From assembly GCA_033065855.1 (NCBI GenBank), contig JAVXUO010002884.1, positions 310,001 to 374,000 on the forward strand: 64,000 bases of DNA. Reading direction: 5' to 3'. Shown here piece after piece: positions 1-12,168 of this stretch; position 1 is the first letter of the stretch; the number at the start of each line of letters is the position of its first letter. Source of the stretch: Escallonia rubra (lineage: Eukaryota > Streptophyta > Magnoliopsida > Escalloniales > Escalloniaceae). Made by a program: the position numbers and the translations under genes. Under the pieces are notes generated by a model. The model made no database searches. It was not told where the DNA came from and was given only the letters and a program-made list of their open reading frames with translations.

Positions 1-27
1 GAATCCTATAAAAGTAGGTAATTTGTG

Positions 28-255
28 ATAAATTTTGGTAATTTTTTTTTTGGTTAGACCACCCGGTTTCCGGACACCACATTGGGAGCCGACTAATCCG
101 GGTTCGAGCCGGGCAGGACCATGGGCGGAAGCTTCTCCCTACCAAGTTTTAACGCAGCTGCATTCCCAGGGCTCGAACACGAGACCTCTGGTTAAGCTAG
201 GACAACCCCTTACCAGCTGACCTACGCGCTTGGTGGTAAATAAATTTTGGTAATT
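28..255 (-). mobile_element. tRNA-derived SINE with flanking 16-bp duplications
   Basis: The element body is about 44-239 and reads on the minus strand. Its 5' part carries a pol III A-box-like motif (TAGGTCAGCTGG, plus-strand 213-224) and a B-box-like motif (TGTTCGAGCCC, plus-strand 169-179), as in a tRNA-derived SINE. Its 3' end is an A-run, seen as a T-run at 42-51. The 16-mer ATAAATTTTGGTAATT is present on both sides (28-43 and 240-255), which is a perfect target-site duplication. A second tRNA-like patch (GGGTTCGAGCC, about 103-113) lies inside. The perfect duplication suggests a fairly recent insertion. The family name is not known to me. Confidence 0.8.
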
Positions 256-1543
256 GCCTTACAAAAAGAGAGAATTTCTATTTCTGAGAACATAATCTCA
301 AAATGATACATTGGAACATGTTTCTCTTGAAACGTGAAAAAGAAGATTTTAATTTCCCTCCCAATAGATAAACATATTTTTTTCCTTCTTAATTTTCTCT
401 TATGCATTCTCAGCTCATTCAGCCAATATGTGACCAAGAAAATTAACTCATCCAATTCCCCCCGGTGTGAATTACAAGGCATTTAATTAGTATTTTAGAC
501 GAGAAACTACTGTAATCTTCCTTTCTTTAGTGGATATGTTGCAATGTAAAAGTGTTATTAAAGGGACATATTTCTTGATGAAAATACTCAAAAAAAAAAA
601 ATTTGCCTGGAAATGTTAGGGTCTAATGATCTGGCACTATAATAAGTTACACTGAATTTAATTACGCTAGGCCGAATCGGTCAAAACTTTGGTGCAAACG
701 GGATAATAATCATAATATCAACCTCAAATAGTGAAGCCCACACAAATGAGCTGCGATAGATTAAAGCGTCAATTTTTGCAATTTGTGGTATCTCCTAAAA
801 CTGTCAACGTAATACGGGGTACAACGTAAAAGCATACTTGCATGCTGTAGCTGGAAATGAAGTTAATCTACTCCTCTGAATAGGCTTGATTCAATTGGCT
901 AATTATGGTTAACAACTTTTTCTTTCGTATTAGAAATTAACACTGGTCTTAACCTCGTGATTTGCGTACAAAAGTGATAATTGACGAGATATTTATCGAG
1001 AAACCTCGTCCTTTTATGCCTCATAATAATAACAAAAGAAGTAATAACAATAGTCGTAGTAGTAACAACAGAAACGTTATTTTCACATTACATATGATTT
1101 TCCCACCATTTTGAGTTGTTGAGATTTGAAAATGAACTTTAGTAGCAATTGTTTGTTTTTTAGCGACAGATGAACAAGTAAAAATAGCATATAAAGGGAT
1201 AGGAATAGTATCTTCCAAATAAAACCAATAATGATAATAATAACCCATAAGTTAAGGCTTGTATTAATAAATGCCACTAAAAAGAGAATAAAAGATATAT
1301 AAAAATGATAAAGATAAAAATAAAATGAGGGATAATATCACACACACACACACACACATACATACATGTTTACGAATATATGTATATACATAGGTATGTA
1401 TATATGACTTCATATGAAAAAAAAGAGGGGATATTCGAATAAATATGAAAGATTTAAAATTAAAGCGAGAGATATAAATTTGAAATTAAGAGAGAGAGTT
1501 TTGTCAAATTTTTAGAAATTGCTAGGATTACAAACCTACTAAA
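256..1543. other. AT-rich intergenic DNA, no gene seen
   Basis: No reading frame here looks coding. It contains a (CA)n microsatellite at about 1340-1359 and GTAT/ATGT-rich simple sequence to about 1410. I see no RNA gene or bounded element. Confidence 0.6.
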
Positions 1544-2107
1544 TCTAATTATATATATATGAAAGCTGAATCAGAGATAATGTTTTCCTACTTGGCATGC
1601 CTCTCTTTATGACATTTGGCATTCGACTAATCATATAAATTTTACGTTTCTCTCTCTTCCATGTCAGCATATTCTACTTAAAAACAAATTTCTCTTTCCA
1701 TAAATTTTTAATATATATCTCATTCTAATCAATATCTTATTCAAATCTTATAACTTTCCAATATTTTGCACAACTCTAACATATTTTTACAATCTAACAA
1801 AATTAATCTCCTTCCTTTCACATCATATTAAGTCATATAAAATATTTTTTTATATATATGTTTGTATATACGTATATCTCTCATATTATACTTTTTCTTA
1901 TGTCGCATAACTTTTTATACTATATTAGGTGAGTTTTATTAATAAAAATCGCAATACACGGGTTCTTAACATTGTTACTAAAATTGGTAAAAAAAAACTC
2001 ATAGAAAGGTGAAAATAACATTATTTGTTATTAATATTCGACATATAAGTATGAGCTTTTAATTAGCCGTTCTTGGTCCCGTGTGCAACGCTCGGGGTTA
2101 ATACTAG
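1544..2107 (+). mobile_element. Non-autonomous Helitron-like element
   Basis: The segment starts with TCTAATTATATATATATGAA after an A (1543) and ends with CTAG before a T (2108), as expected for a Helitron inserted between A and T without target duplication. About ten bases before the CTAG is a short GC hairpin (CCCGTGTGCAACGCTCGGG, 2079-2097), the usual Helitron 3' signal. There is no Rep/helicase reading frame, so it would be non-autonomous. The call rests on terminal structure only. Confidence 0.5.
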
Positions 2108-3202
2108 TTATATATATGAAAGTCGAAACTAAAAGAAAATAGCCACATCACCGCCTACGTATACACTCTCTTATCCCGCCATGTGAACTTTTCAATTTTG
2201 ACTTTTTCAAAGCATTTTGAATTTATTCATCTTTGTAATAATAATTTGGATTCCCCTCCCCCCTTCCCTCTCTCTTATTCAATATGATTTCAATTCATTT
2301 TTTCCATTTGAAATTTAACCAATTAAATACTCTTTCCGTCTCTCATAAATTGATCATATTTTCTTTTTGAGCCGTCCCAAAAAAATTGCCCACTTTTCAA
2401 ATTAAAAAAAATTATTTAACTTTTTTCTCATATTTACCCTTTTTTTATTCAATTTCTCTCCACATTTATTCAATTTCTTTCTAAAGGGTAAAATAGAAAA
2501 CACACAATATATAACTTAAATTCTTAATATGTGTGTCAAATCAAACGTGGTCGAATTATTAGGGACGGAGGGAGTATATTTTATACTTATCTCTCTTCTA
2601 TGTCAACATGTCCCAGCAATTGTATTAATTCCTAAGATTTTGCCTAAACTAATTCTTTACGTACTCCCTTTAGTGTTTAAATCTTTTATATAGTTTAGAA
2701 AATCTAAAATTCTCTATCAATTTTTCTCTCTAACTAAAAGTTAATATCCCTCCTTTTATTTCATTATAAGTTCATATACATAGTTTACTCTCCCACTTTA
2801 TTTTTACTTATTTATTACATATTTTTATTCTTTTCTTAGTGGTCTCGAGTAATACAAACCTCAACACACGGATTATCATAGTAAGAATTATCACTATTAT
2901 TACTATAAATTGGGACAGTGGGATTATCATCGTTAGAGTACTTGCTAGGTGATTTTTATGAAATTAAACTTTTTATGTCATTTCAGATACGAAGTACTAG
3001 CTATTTTTCATCTTCATTTCTTACTAAAAGCTAACAATTATTACTCAAGATTATCTTAAACGACAAAAATTGGTTAGAAACTCATATATATATATATATA
3101 TATATAATTATTTTTGTCACTATTAATTTCATTATTATTATTAGGCACATAAGTACGAGATCTTTTAATCAATACTTATACAACGCACGGGATCAATGCT
3201 AG
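2108..3202 (+). mobile_element. Possible second Helitron-like copy, head to tail
   Basis: The 5' side (TTATATATATGAAAG, from 2107) resembles the start of the preceding element. The 3' side at 3175-3202 has an eroded hairpin arm (CAACGCACGGG) followed by CTAG and a T. The CTAGT that closes the first element may double as the mutated start of this one. Internal sequence is AT-rich and has no coding capacity. A (TA)n microsatellite lies at about 3083-3106. The 5' boundary is uncertain. Confidence 0.35.
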
Positions 3203-3866
3203 TGTTGACGTGAAAGTGAGAATAATATAAAATCAATGTGATTGGTTAAATTCTAAATGGTAAATAAATAGACATGCCAAACAAAAAAAAAAGAATACAT
3301 TAACTTTCTCTCAACTTAATTTTACTATAAATACATAATTAGATTGCGCGGTCTATTTTTTAACCGTTGCATTCCACGAGCAATTTGCGATACCCGCGCG
3401 TGATAATCGGTAAACAGTAAGTTGGGGAGCGCTCGCAATACAGTTTAATGTTCTGTTGCCACGTGGCAAATGTTTGTTAGCCCGTACGCTTGTTGACCGG
3501 GTACAGTGTTGGCCATTTTGTCATTTCCCACACGCTTACGCTCTCGTCAAAGTAAAAGCAATTCCAATCCAAGTCAAGGAAGGAGTTCCTCCTCCTCTTT
3601 CCTACTCCTACTCCTACTCCTACTCCTATTAGGATTTGGACTTCCTCCAGGCTCCAACTTCCTTCTCCTATTGGGAGGATTTGCCTCTCCTTCTCTCTCT
3701 CTCTCTCTCCCCTCTTCATTTCATATAAATACAAAAGAAACCCCCACCATTTTCTCTAAACCAAGAAACCCCACAAGGCCACGAGTTTTGTTAAGAGGTT
3801 TTGGTTGAGAGGGAGAAGTAACTCGTGACTCGTGACTCGTGAGGAGGGGCTGTTGTGTGTATATAC
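3203..3866 (+). promoter_or_regulatory. Upstream region and 5' leader of the NAC gene
   Basis: A TATA-like box, TATAAATA, lies at 3724-3731, so transcription probably starts near 3755 and leaves a leader of roughly 110 bases. Upstream are a CCT/CTA-rich stretch (about 3583-3630), a CT microsatellite (about 3691-3712) and a short GTGACTC tandem repeat at about 3826-3842 in the leader. The TATA motif is visible; the start site is inferred. Confidence 0.5.
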
Positions 3867-4784
3867 ATGGAGAAGCCAAGGTCTGTGAGTTGCGGAGGGA
3901 CGATGAGACTGCCTCTTGGGTATCGATTCCGTCCAACTGACGAAGAGCTTGTGATCCACTACCTGCTGCGCAAGGTCTGCTCCGTTCCATTGCCTGCTTC
4001 TGTCATTCCCGAGCTTGATGTTTTCCTCACCAATCCTTCTCATTTACCAGGTACTGCTTTTACACACGTCGCCCACCTCATTTTCATACTTGTACTTGTT
4101 TTAATTTAGTTCGTTCTCCGCTGACACTGTTTCATTTGGGGTCCAAGGTAATCCCAAGGAGAACAAGTATTTCTTCAGCAAACGAAGAGGGAATTTGGCA
4201 AAATGCGGCAGAACCAATACTGGTTCTGGGTACTGGAAACCGGCTTCTGGCAGAGAGAAGGTGATTGTAGTTCCTGGAACCAAGCAAGCAGTTGGAATGA
4301 AGAAATCGTGGGTTTTCCGTCCCGATTGCTTGAGGACGCGGTGGTTCATGAACGAATATCGCCTTGTGGGCTCTCCAACCACCCGAAATTCGCCCCAGCA
4401 GGTACATGCGACCTCATGCATATATATAAAGTAATCCATGAAAACCCAAGTACCCAGCCCAATTTTTAGACGCCGATGCGTTGTGGTTCAACTGTAGTCT
4501 GGGTCGTTATGTACAGAGCCCTTCCGTTTTCAAATAGAAAACTTCTTTTTAATGATTTTGTCTGAATTGATGTGTAGGCAATGGAAGATTGGGTTGTGTG
4601 TTGCATATATCAGCAGAGAAGCAAAAGAACAAGTAAAAGGGAGGTGATTATGCCAAGTATCATAGATTTCATGGTGGAAGACCGTGGCATTGACGACTCG
4701 GGCCCTCCTCAGCCTTCCTCATCATCAAGTGTGATCACTGCGGTTTCTTCTAATGAAGTAGATCAGGAAGCAAGCAGTTCCTAG
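3867..4784 (+). CDS. Divergent NAC-domain protein (NAC041/NAC083-like), 214 aa
   Basis: Three exons: 3867-4050, 4148-4401 and 4578-4784, all with GT-AG introns and frames that join exactly to 645 nt. NAC proteins are plant transcription factors that bind DNA as dimers through an N-terminal NAC domain of about 150 residues. Subdomains A (LPLGYRFRPTDEEL, from residue 14), C (NKYFFSKRRGN, then GSGYWKP), D (VGMKKSWVF, MNEYRL) and E (EDWVVCCIY) are readable. The PLPASVIPE stretch points to the NAC041/NAC083 clade. Several conserved positions differ: the usual DPWDLPG is NPSHLPG, the WKATG core is WKPASG, and about nine residues are missing after VF in subdomain D. The C-terminal tail is only about 50 residues, ending in a serine run. 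The start is the first ATG, since the in-frame codon upstream is GTG. DNA binding may be reduced; that is inference. Confidence 0.88.
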
Positions 4785-7700
4785 ATTAGTCACCCCCACC
4801 CCTCCCCCACCCCTCATACTTGAGCCAGAGCTTTCAATGAAGATTGTATGAGATCAGATCTATTGTTATCCAACAAATGAAAATTGAATGCAAAAGCAAC
4901 TACATCGCAGAGTTTCCATGAATTCTTTCTTTGCCATTACAGTCCGGAACGTGGTCACAAGTGACTTCAATGGATAATACTGACATAAACTTAACAAGTG
5001 TCGCACTATTCATTTAGTAAAAAGTAATTAAGGAGTTACAACTACCAAAGTACGTGAATTAATAATGTGCCTCCAGTATTTTTTTGAGATATTAAGATCC
5101 ACAAATTTCTTAAAATATCTCAACCAATTTGAACGCGATACTTCTTACGCAGCTTTTGAGATAGAAATACAAAGCATAAAATACTCTTTTTAGACCCTTT
5201 GCCATGCTATTAGAATCTCACGCTCTCCAAACTCTATCTAGAGTATCAATGTGAGCAAAAAGGGGCAGCACTGACTCTTGCCCAGCATTATAAAGGGCAA
5301 AAGAATTTTTGAAAGACGATGCAAAGAGGGATAAAAGTGAGGCATACAACAAAAGGAGAGAGAGGAGCCTAGATGTTATCTAGTTAGAATTTTGTGCACA
5401 AAAGAGATGCCGCTAGGGATGAATAAGCATAAGAACATTGAGGTACAGAAAAATGATGGTGGTGGCATGTAGCATCTGCACATGGGGCGCTCATTGGCAT
5501 CTTTCACAATAGGAAGAAAGAACCATATGCCTCCTAATAATAAGCTTCCATAATCGAATCGTATGACTTTCTATCTCACTTTAATAGCATTCATCCTTTT
5601 TCAATCCCATTATCATTAGATGTGCAATGTATATTAAGTAACAAACTTTGTCCGTATGTCTTCAATTGCCTCGATTCTTTGTAGAATAAGCATTTTATTT
5701 ATATGTCTCCTATGGGAATGAGTTTTTTTTCACTAAAGAATGGCGTTGGTCATGTATGGTGCAAAGAACAAGGCAAGTTTTTCTTAATGTTTCCATACCT
5801 AGATAAGCAGCCCCTCATGGGGTGGAGATTGAGATTCGTTATGTCAGCCAATAAGAGCTACTGGAAGCAGACATCCAATACTTAAAAATCAACCAATCGA
5901 TGTTCCACCTTCCAAAACCCAAAAAAACACATAAATTTGTCACCAAAATCTCCCCACCTCTCTCTCTTACTCTATACGATTATTCTACTGCCTCCGCGCA
6001 ACTTTCTGTATAAGTTTTTGCATCTCACGATGCGGTCAGAAAATATGTTCATTATGGGTTACTGGTAAGATAAAACAAAGTGCTATGTCAATTACCGAAA
6101 AAATTGAAAGTGCTGCATCGGCAAACTTATAAATATATTTCTTCATCTGTTGTTAAAATGTTTATCTTCAATGGCAACAGACACGCATGTACCACACATG
6201 CAGTACACGGCCACACGAGATGGCATAAACACACAACCAATAAGATAAGAAATGGTCAAACTGCCAATGGCAGCACAGAGAAAAGGCGAATCAAAGGAAG
6301 CATATAGGGGCTGGAGTTGCTTGTGACAGTCAATTTCGAATCATAAAACCATGCAAAAAGCTGTTAGAATTCAAGACATCACCTGTCAAGGACTCAGAGG
6401 TAGACATTTTGAATGGGGTTTGTGTGTGTCAATTGCTGACTTCTGCCTCTACTTCTTGCCAATGAATGCCTAGCCCTGCACAGTATTCAGAGGCCCACAT
6501 GGTCTTTAAGCAAATGTTCACAAAGGTCAATCACATCAGTAAACACAACTGGGTGAAGACTCACATCAATTGAGTGGGCATTCCAGTCATTTGGTTTCTA
6601 CCATCACACTGCAAGAATTGCTTAAAAGAGGTAGTTTTGTAATTTCATGGAGCAGCTTCACAACTCAACTGCTTTTTGTAATGTTGTGCCCCAATTAATT
6701 AAGCCCAAAAGGGTTGCTGTAAAGAGAATTGTTCTTTTTGGGTGGTTGCTCACTAACTGTGCAACCATGAACATTGCATTTCACAGGGGAGAAAAAATGT
6801 AATTAATCATGTTCATGAATGCATGTGAGCCAACATGGTGTGGGGACGAAGTGGCTCCAAAATCGGTTTAGAGGATTCTCAAGTGCCCAACCACCCACAA
6901 TTTCTTCAGTCACATTCTAAATTCTAATGGGTGCGTGTAATATAAGCAGCTATAACTATGACTTTTACAAATGAATGATGATTTACCCATGCCCAAACAA
7001 AATGAGGAAATTTCCTTTAAGTGACACAGGAGCTTCTCCTGATGACTTTTTTTTACTTTCTTTGTAATTCATTATTTGACAAGAAGACTGGACGGCACTT
7101 TATATCAAAGTATGAGTACACAAGTACTATCCAGAGTCCCCAGTGTCTGGACTATGAGACGGCAAAACCTATCATTGCTTAATGGGTTGTACGATTATAT
7201 CTCCTCATCCTATCTCTGATTCGCTTCTAATCTAAGCGATCTCATAGCTTGAACTCGTAGGATATGTTGGTCTGGTTTCATCCTAACAAGGATACGGGGC
7301 TGAGAAGGCATATTGTGGTTCTCTTTCACATAGCACCTTTCCTGCTTCTCCAATCTCCCAGACAGGAGTAAAATTTGGAGGAGCAGGAGGCAGGATAAGC
7401 GGTCCATACGGATTGGAACTGCTAAATTTATGCAAGACCGTGTATACGTGCAAGGTACAATATTTGATGTTTATCCAGCATCTATATCGTTGGGAGCACG
7501 CGGCAACAGCCCATTACCAATTTACCACTCCAGTTACGCACGCTCCATATGTCACCAAAGTTCCAATATTTCACATTTTCACGATCACCCATGACACCAA
7601 CGAAACGGGGGATCTCCATTCCATCATCATCAAGAATCGGCTTCTCTCACCACGCCATGGGTCCATCATCAAGCTATGTTTCAAGCAAACGGCAAATACT

Positions 7701-8908
7701 TGTCCCAAACAAAGAGGATCCAAATCTCAAAAAATGGTAACAACCATCAAAGCCAAAATCTGACAATAATAGCTGAACAGCCAAGGAAAAATTATATACC
7801 AAAACTAGCAACAAGGTAAGCATGGTCGGGAAGTAAGAGCCCGTGGTGTCCTAAATAGTAACACCAGTGCTCTTCAACGAGTAAAAAGCATATGTATCAT
7901 ATTTCCAAAATAAGTAAATAAAACAAATTTACACTGACCACATGAAAAATGAACAAATAACAAAAATGCCTAGATTACATATCTAAACCTGTCGTGGGTA
8001 GTAAACAACAAAGGGAAAAAAAAGTAACAAGGCTAACAGTAACAGAAACCTTGGGCATTTAGGCACATATATGCCTCATCTTAAAAATTTGTTGGTCAAG
8101 ACTTGGTGTTGCTACCTTTCTCTGCAATTCGAGTCACATCACCAAAATTAGATTTTGAAGGCATTGTTCAGAATTCACTTTCAACACAATATCATTCTGT
8201 AAAACCATTACCAGAACATAAGACACTGCCCATTGCAAGAATGACTCGGGAGAAAACCAACATGATTATGCTAAATATGAAGCAGTTATGCATGTAACCA
8301 TAAGCATTAATCATCTGTTTACCACTTAAAACCACTATTAACCTTCAAGTGTTTCTCGACAAGTACATAACAACGCATCAGTACATGCGAGCAACAAGGC
8401 ATATGAGATGGATGGTACTGCTCAATGATAGCATATGTCAACTTACAATATCCACAGCTTAACCAGTTAATTATAAGGTGTTTAGCTTCTACTTAGGGTA
8501 ATCCAATTTAGAATCTGTGACTGCAAATTTGCATGTGCTAATGCCTTCTCCGTGAATATACTAAAAATCAGAATGTTTTATCTTGATAGTTTAGTTTGTC
8601 CAAGTGCAGTATATCAAACTTTGGTAATCAAACTTTGAAAATCGACAAAAGGAGAAAGCCTAAGAACTTCAAAGTAGAGCAAAGATCAGCAAAGTCAGTC
8701 AGTTTAAAGTCCAATCTTTTAGCTATGTGCGATGCTTGGTAGATCATGTCTGGATTTCATCAACTTTGCATTTCTAACTATTGAAGTTCGCTGGCCAAGT
8801 GGCAATGGTCCATTGGTGCTATTGTGGTTATGTTGGGATAATGGATCTTTGTTCGTGAGATTAGTAGGTACATATGGGTCTGAGCAGTCTTAAGTCTCTA
8901 AACCATGC
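4785..8908. other. Long non-coding stretch after the NAC gene
   Basis: The NAC 3' UTR probably ends near 4900. Beyond it I see no convincing gene, RNA gene or bounded transposon. Reading frames of up to 116 codons at 5703-5885, 6080-6307, 7413-7763 and 8103-8297 have no recognisable motifs. Two minus-strand open stretches near 7195-7420 and 7485-7646 were considered as exons and not accepted. Confidence 0.5.
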
Positions 8909-9012
8909 GGCTAATCCACACCCTTTGATCGCTAAATATGCTTTACTGACATTTTAAACCCTTTTAGCAACTAAAGGGTGTGAATTTAGCAAAAAAGGGA
9001 GTGGATTTAGCC
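8909..9012. mobile_element. Small stem-loop MITE-like repeat, 104 bp
   Basis: The ends are inverted copies of each other: GGCTAATCCACACCCTTT on the left and, read from the right on the other strand, GGCTAAATCCACTCCCTTTT. Further complementary pieces (the AAAGGGTGTG and GCTAAA blocks) lie inside, so the segment could fold into a long imperfect hairpin. No target-site duplication is evident, so the superfamily cannot be assigned. Confidence 0.45.
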
Positions 9013-10159
9013 TCAACCCTTCACTATCTTTTATTCGTATGGGGAGATACTGAAATCCACTTAACGCGAAGCAAGTGCTGGGAGATTCTGATCTTTGAAG
9101 ATTAACAATGGTTTGAGACCTAAGAGATAACAGATGTCGTGCACTTGTCGAGGATGTAGTTCAGATTGAAGCTCAACATACAACGGGCAAAGGTAGAGGT
9201 GAGCTCTTAGGTTTATCCGTAGGAGTCAAAAAAAGAAAGCAACTAGCGTCAACGGTTAGGCATGCGCACAACAGGTCTTGTGACCAAGATTCAAGTCTAG
9301 CAACTACAATTCTTACAAGTATACTAGTAGTTGGAACCAGTAGAAGTGTTAGGCCACTATCTGTTCAAAGTTTTGGCTGGTTCACACAGTTTGGTTGAAC
9401 CAACATGATAGATGAAGCGAAACAACTCTACCTTACAACTAATGACAACTGTACACAGAGTCACCTTTCGGAGCAATCTTCCATTCTCCGGCTTGGAGGC
9501 AAACTTTGCCCGCACGGCGACCAGCTACATTTAAAACATGATCTCAAAGGGTAACCGTCTCATTCTCAATCAATACGTATATGAAGGAGGTCCTCAATTG
9601 AGAGGCATTACCTTCTTGCGCAGGCGTATAAGTACGTCAAGAGTCCTATCCTAACCAGCAACCACGAAGTAGGTCCTCACTGCCTGGAGCCCAACTTCCA
9701 TATGCATTAAAGTAAGCAATGTCCAAAGACACCCTCAACATGTATGCTTACAAGTTCTCCAGCAGCTAATATAGCAACTCAAGGCTTCCCATGTGCAGAA
9801 TAACTCCGCCTCTCAGCAGCCACATAACATAAGTATAAATGGTTTCAAGAGATGGAACTTGTGAAGTCACTTCGTACGTTTCTCTAAAGAATTACTTCGC
9901 TGAGATCACATCACTCCCATTGGGAATGGAACACACTTCATGTAGAGCTCAAGTGGCATACTATTGGCAAAGGGCAAACCAATTCAAGAAGGATTTCCGA
10001 TCTGCTTGTAAGATGTTTCCTTCATCATACCAACAAATAGGTTGCACTTTCAAGAGAAGACACTTTAAAAATCACCTCCATCAGAGCTTAGTGTCCCCCC
10101 CACCCCCCAACTCTAATCTCAAGCCAAAACGTCATCGCCATGCCGTGAATCCCCTTGAA
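9013..10159. other. Intergenic DNA with a possible decayed tRNA-like SINE head
   Basis: No gene is supported; the 115-codon frame at 9839-10186 has no recognisable domain. At about 9246-9300 there is an A-box-like TAGCGTCAACGG followed about 40 bases later by a degenerate B-box-like GATTCAAGTCT. This could be an old SINE head, but no tail or target duplication was found. Confidence 0.35.
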
Positions 10160-10342
10160 GTACTGCCTCCCACCTGTCCTCTGTAAAACCCCAAAGGTGA
10201 CCCCTGCCAAGTGAATCTAACCTGATGTGTACGGCCTCTCATCTGTCTTAGTTAAAACCCTAAAGGGAGCCCCTGTCACATCAAACCAATTGGATATATA
10301 CTGCCTCTGACCAGTCTTATTTAAAACTCCAAACTCAACCCT
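10160..10342. repeat. Tandem repeat, about 69-bp unit, three copies
   Basis: Three diverged units begin near 10160, 10229 and 10297. Each has a GTACTGCCTC-type start, a stretch like GTCTTAGTTAAAACCC, and a CCCCTGTCAA-type end. The array abuts the miniature LTR element that begins at 10343, whose first bases resemble the end of the repeat unit. Confidence 0.65.
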
Positions 10343-10667
10343 TGTCAAGTTGCCGTTTTCTTTAAAAGCTTAAGTCGTTTGAGAGAGGGCCCAGCAATGT
10401 ATATCATGCTTTTAACACTTCATGTCACGTGCAAGCCCGTGATTGCACTTGGCTTGCATGGGGAGAGACAAATCAAGGTGCATCACCACCAAGTTCATAG
10501 ATAAACAGATTGCAAATTGCTCAACTAGAAAAAAGGACCAAGTAAAAAGGGAAGAGTTCAACCCTAGACCTTGGGCAATGAGAGCGCTGGTACCATGTCA
10601 GTTATAATCTACTCTAAAAGCTTAAACAGTTACCAAATGGGTCCAACAATGTATATCATGCTTAACA
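10343..10667 (-). mobile_element. SMART/TRIM-like miniature LTR element, 325 bp
   Basis: Two direct repeats of 75 and 72 bp (10343-10417 and 10596-10667) both start TGTCA and end TTAACA. Both contain AAAGCTTAA and CAATGTATATCATGCTT. On the minus strand the base after the right repeat begins TGGTACCAGCGCTCT, which resembles the initiator-tRNA-Met primer binding site TGGTATCAGAGC. That fixes the orientation as minus. There is no coding sequence between the repeats. This fits the SMART/TRIM class of tiny LTR retrotransposons. Clean 5-bp target duplications are not visible. Confidence 0.65.
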
Positions 10668-12168
10668 AACTCTGCAACTATAAACTTGTCCGATTTCGAG
10701 AGAAACGATCTAAGCTTTTCTCTAGATGCAAATGGGGCCAAGAAAGTTAAAGTTGGGCATTTAAAAAGGTTAGCTTCGCGTTATAATAAAAAAAGAAACT
10801 CCATAATCTGAAATGAGAGAGGTACAACATATATAAGAGACAAAGAGGACCGTGAAAGTAATGTGGCTTCTATACCTTACCTGCCTATTATATAATGGGA
10901 GCACAAGGATTGATAAGTGATGACGAACACTCGTTTCCAATACCATGGTTTGGTTTGTATAAGAATTACATAAAAATGAATAGATTACTTTCAGGCAACG
11001 TGAACTTAAAAGTCAATGCTACCAGTCTACTTCCTGGTACCCGAGAAGAGGAGTGACTAGAATGCTTGAGAAGCTAGTTGCTAGAAAGAAGGGATGAGGA
11101 AAATTGGCGGAGATATGAAAGAGAAAATTATTTTATTCCTCAAACTTGAGAAGTCGGAGAGACTTTGATCGGCATGGCAGCTCCTCGGTCAACTGCATCG
11201 ATGATGAGATTTTTCGGTAGCGAGGTGTAAATGGTTATTGTTTGACCTTTAGATGCAGCTAGAATCTTTGGAGCTTTTAGCGTCGTCCAATTGGTAGTTT
11301 GTAAGAAGGGTGACATGATCCGATTTCATTTTTCTTTCAAATTGCTCTTGCGTTTAAGGTCTTCTCCACCAACCCCCAACCCCATGCTTTAAGAACAATG
11401 ATAGTCCTCACACCATGAAAGTAGTTTTGCTATCTTTTTTCCGCAACAATATTAATTACTTTATTTCTTTCTCCGCATACATACTGCTTAATCAACAATT
11501 GTCCTTACAAATAAGCTCCTTGGTAAGTTCTGACTTGCGAAATAGTTTGGATGGTATCTCTGGTCACCTAAATAGAAATGAGCAGATGGTGTGCTAGATT
11601 AACTCTAAAAGAAGAAGGGAAAAAATATATTCAGCTGTAGCTTCGTGAACATGAAACTGCACAGAGAATAAGTAGACTAGAACTGATTTCAAGGTCAAAA
11701 CAGGGATGAAGTAGGATATACTAATGCACCCCAATACGTAATCCACAGTCCACCCACAAGGAAAGGAGCAAGCCCCCTTGAACTGCATCCTCCCTCCTGC
11801 GTAATATTAATCACAGTGGGAAAAAACACAGCCGATCTTGTAAGCCCTAATCAGATAGGATTACCTACAGTAATTAGCAATCATATTATATCTATCACAG
11901 TCGAAACACGTTTATTCCAGGTCAAAAGTATAAAAAAAATATATTCCAAACCCAGTCCCAGCCAAGTTTAACACAACTAATTAACCAAAGTAGGTATTAA
12001 AGAAAACCAGAACCTAGTCCCAGTCAACTGTATTTCGTTTCCCATTTAGGTAATCTTCCAGTTAATGGTTGCAAGTCACTTGCATATTTTAAGCATATAC
12101 TTCAATAGACACCATAAATTAACTGGAAACTAAAATAAAAATCGCCAAATACCAGCGGAATGATACAA
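10668..12168. other. Intergenic DNA, nothing identified
   Basis: AT-rich sequence without a supported gene or bounded repeat. It may include the 3' flank of the minus-strand gene ending at 12169. Confidence 0.45.

Noticed and set aside
1021..1277. Overlapping minus-strand frames with a leucine run
   Set aside because: The leucine run is translated AAT/AAC microsatellite-like DNA, not a signal peptide or membrane segment.
7195..7420. Minus-strand open stretch with a PPAPPNFTPVWEIGEAGK-like translation, as a possible last exon
   Set aside because: No splice arrangement joins it in phase to the neighbouring open stretch, and I recognise no family.
7485..7646. Minus-strand open stretch reading EIPRFVGVMGDRENVKYW as a possible exon
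   Set aside because: Only 54 codons between stops, with no recognised homologue and no consistent exon partners.
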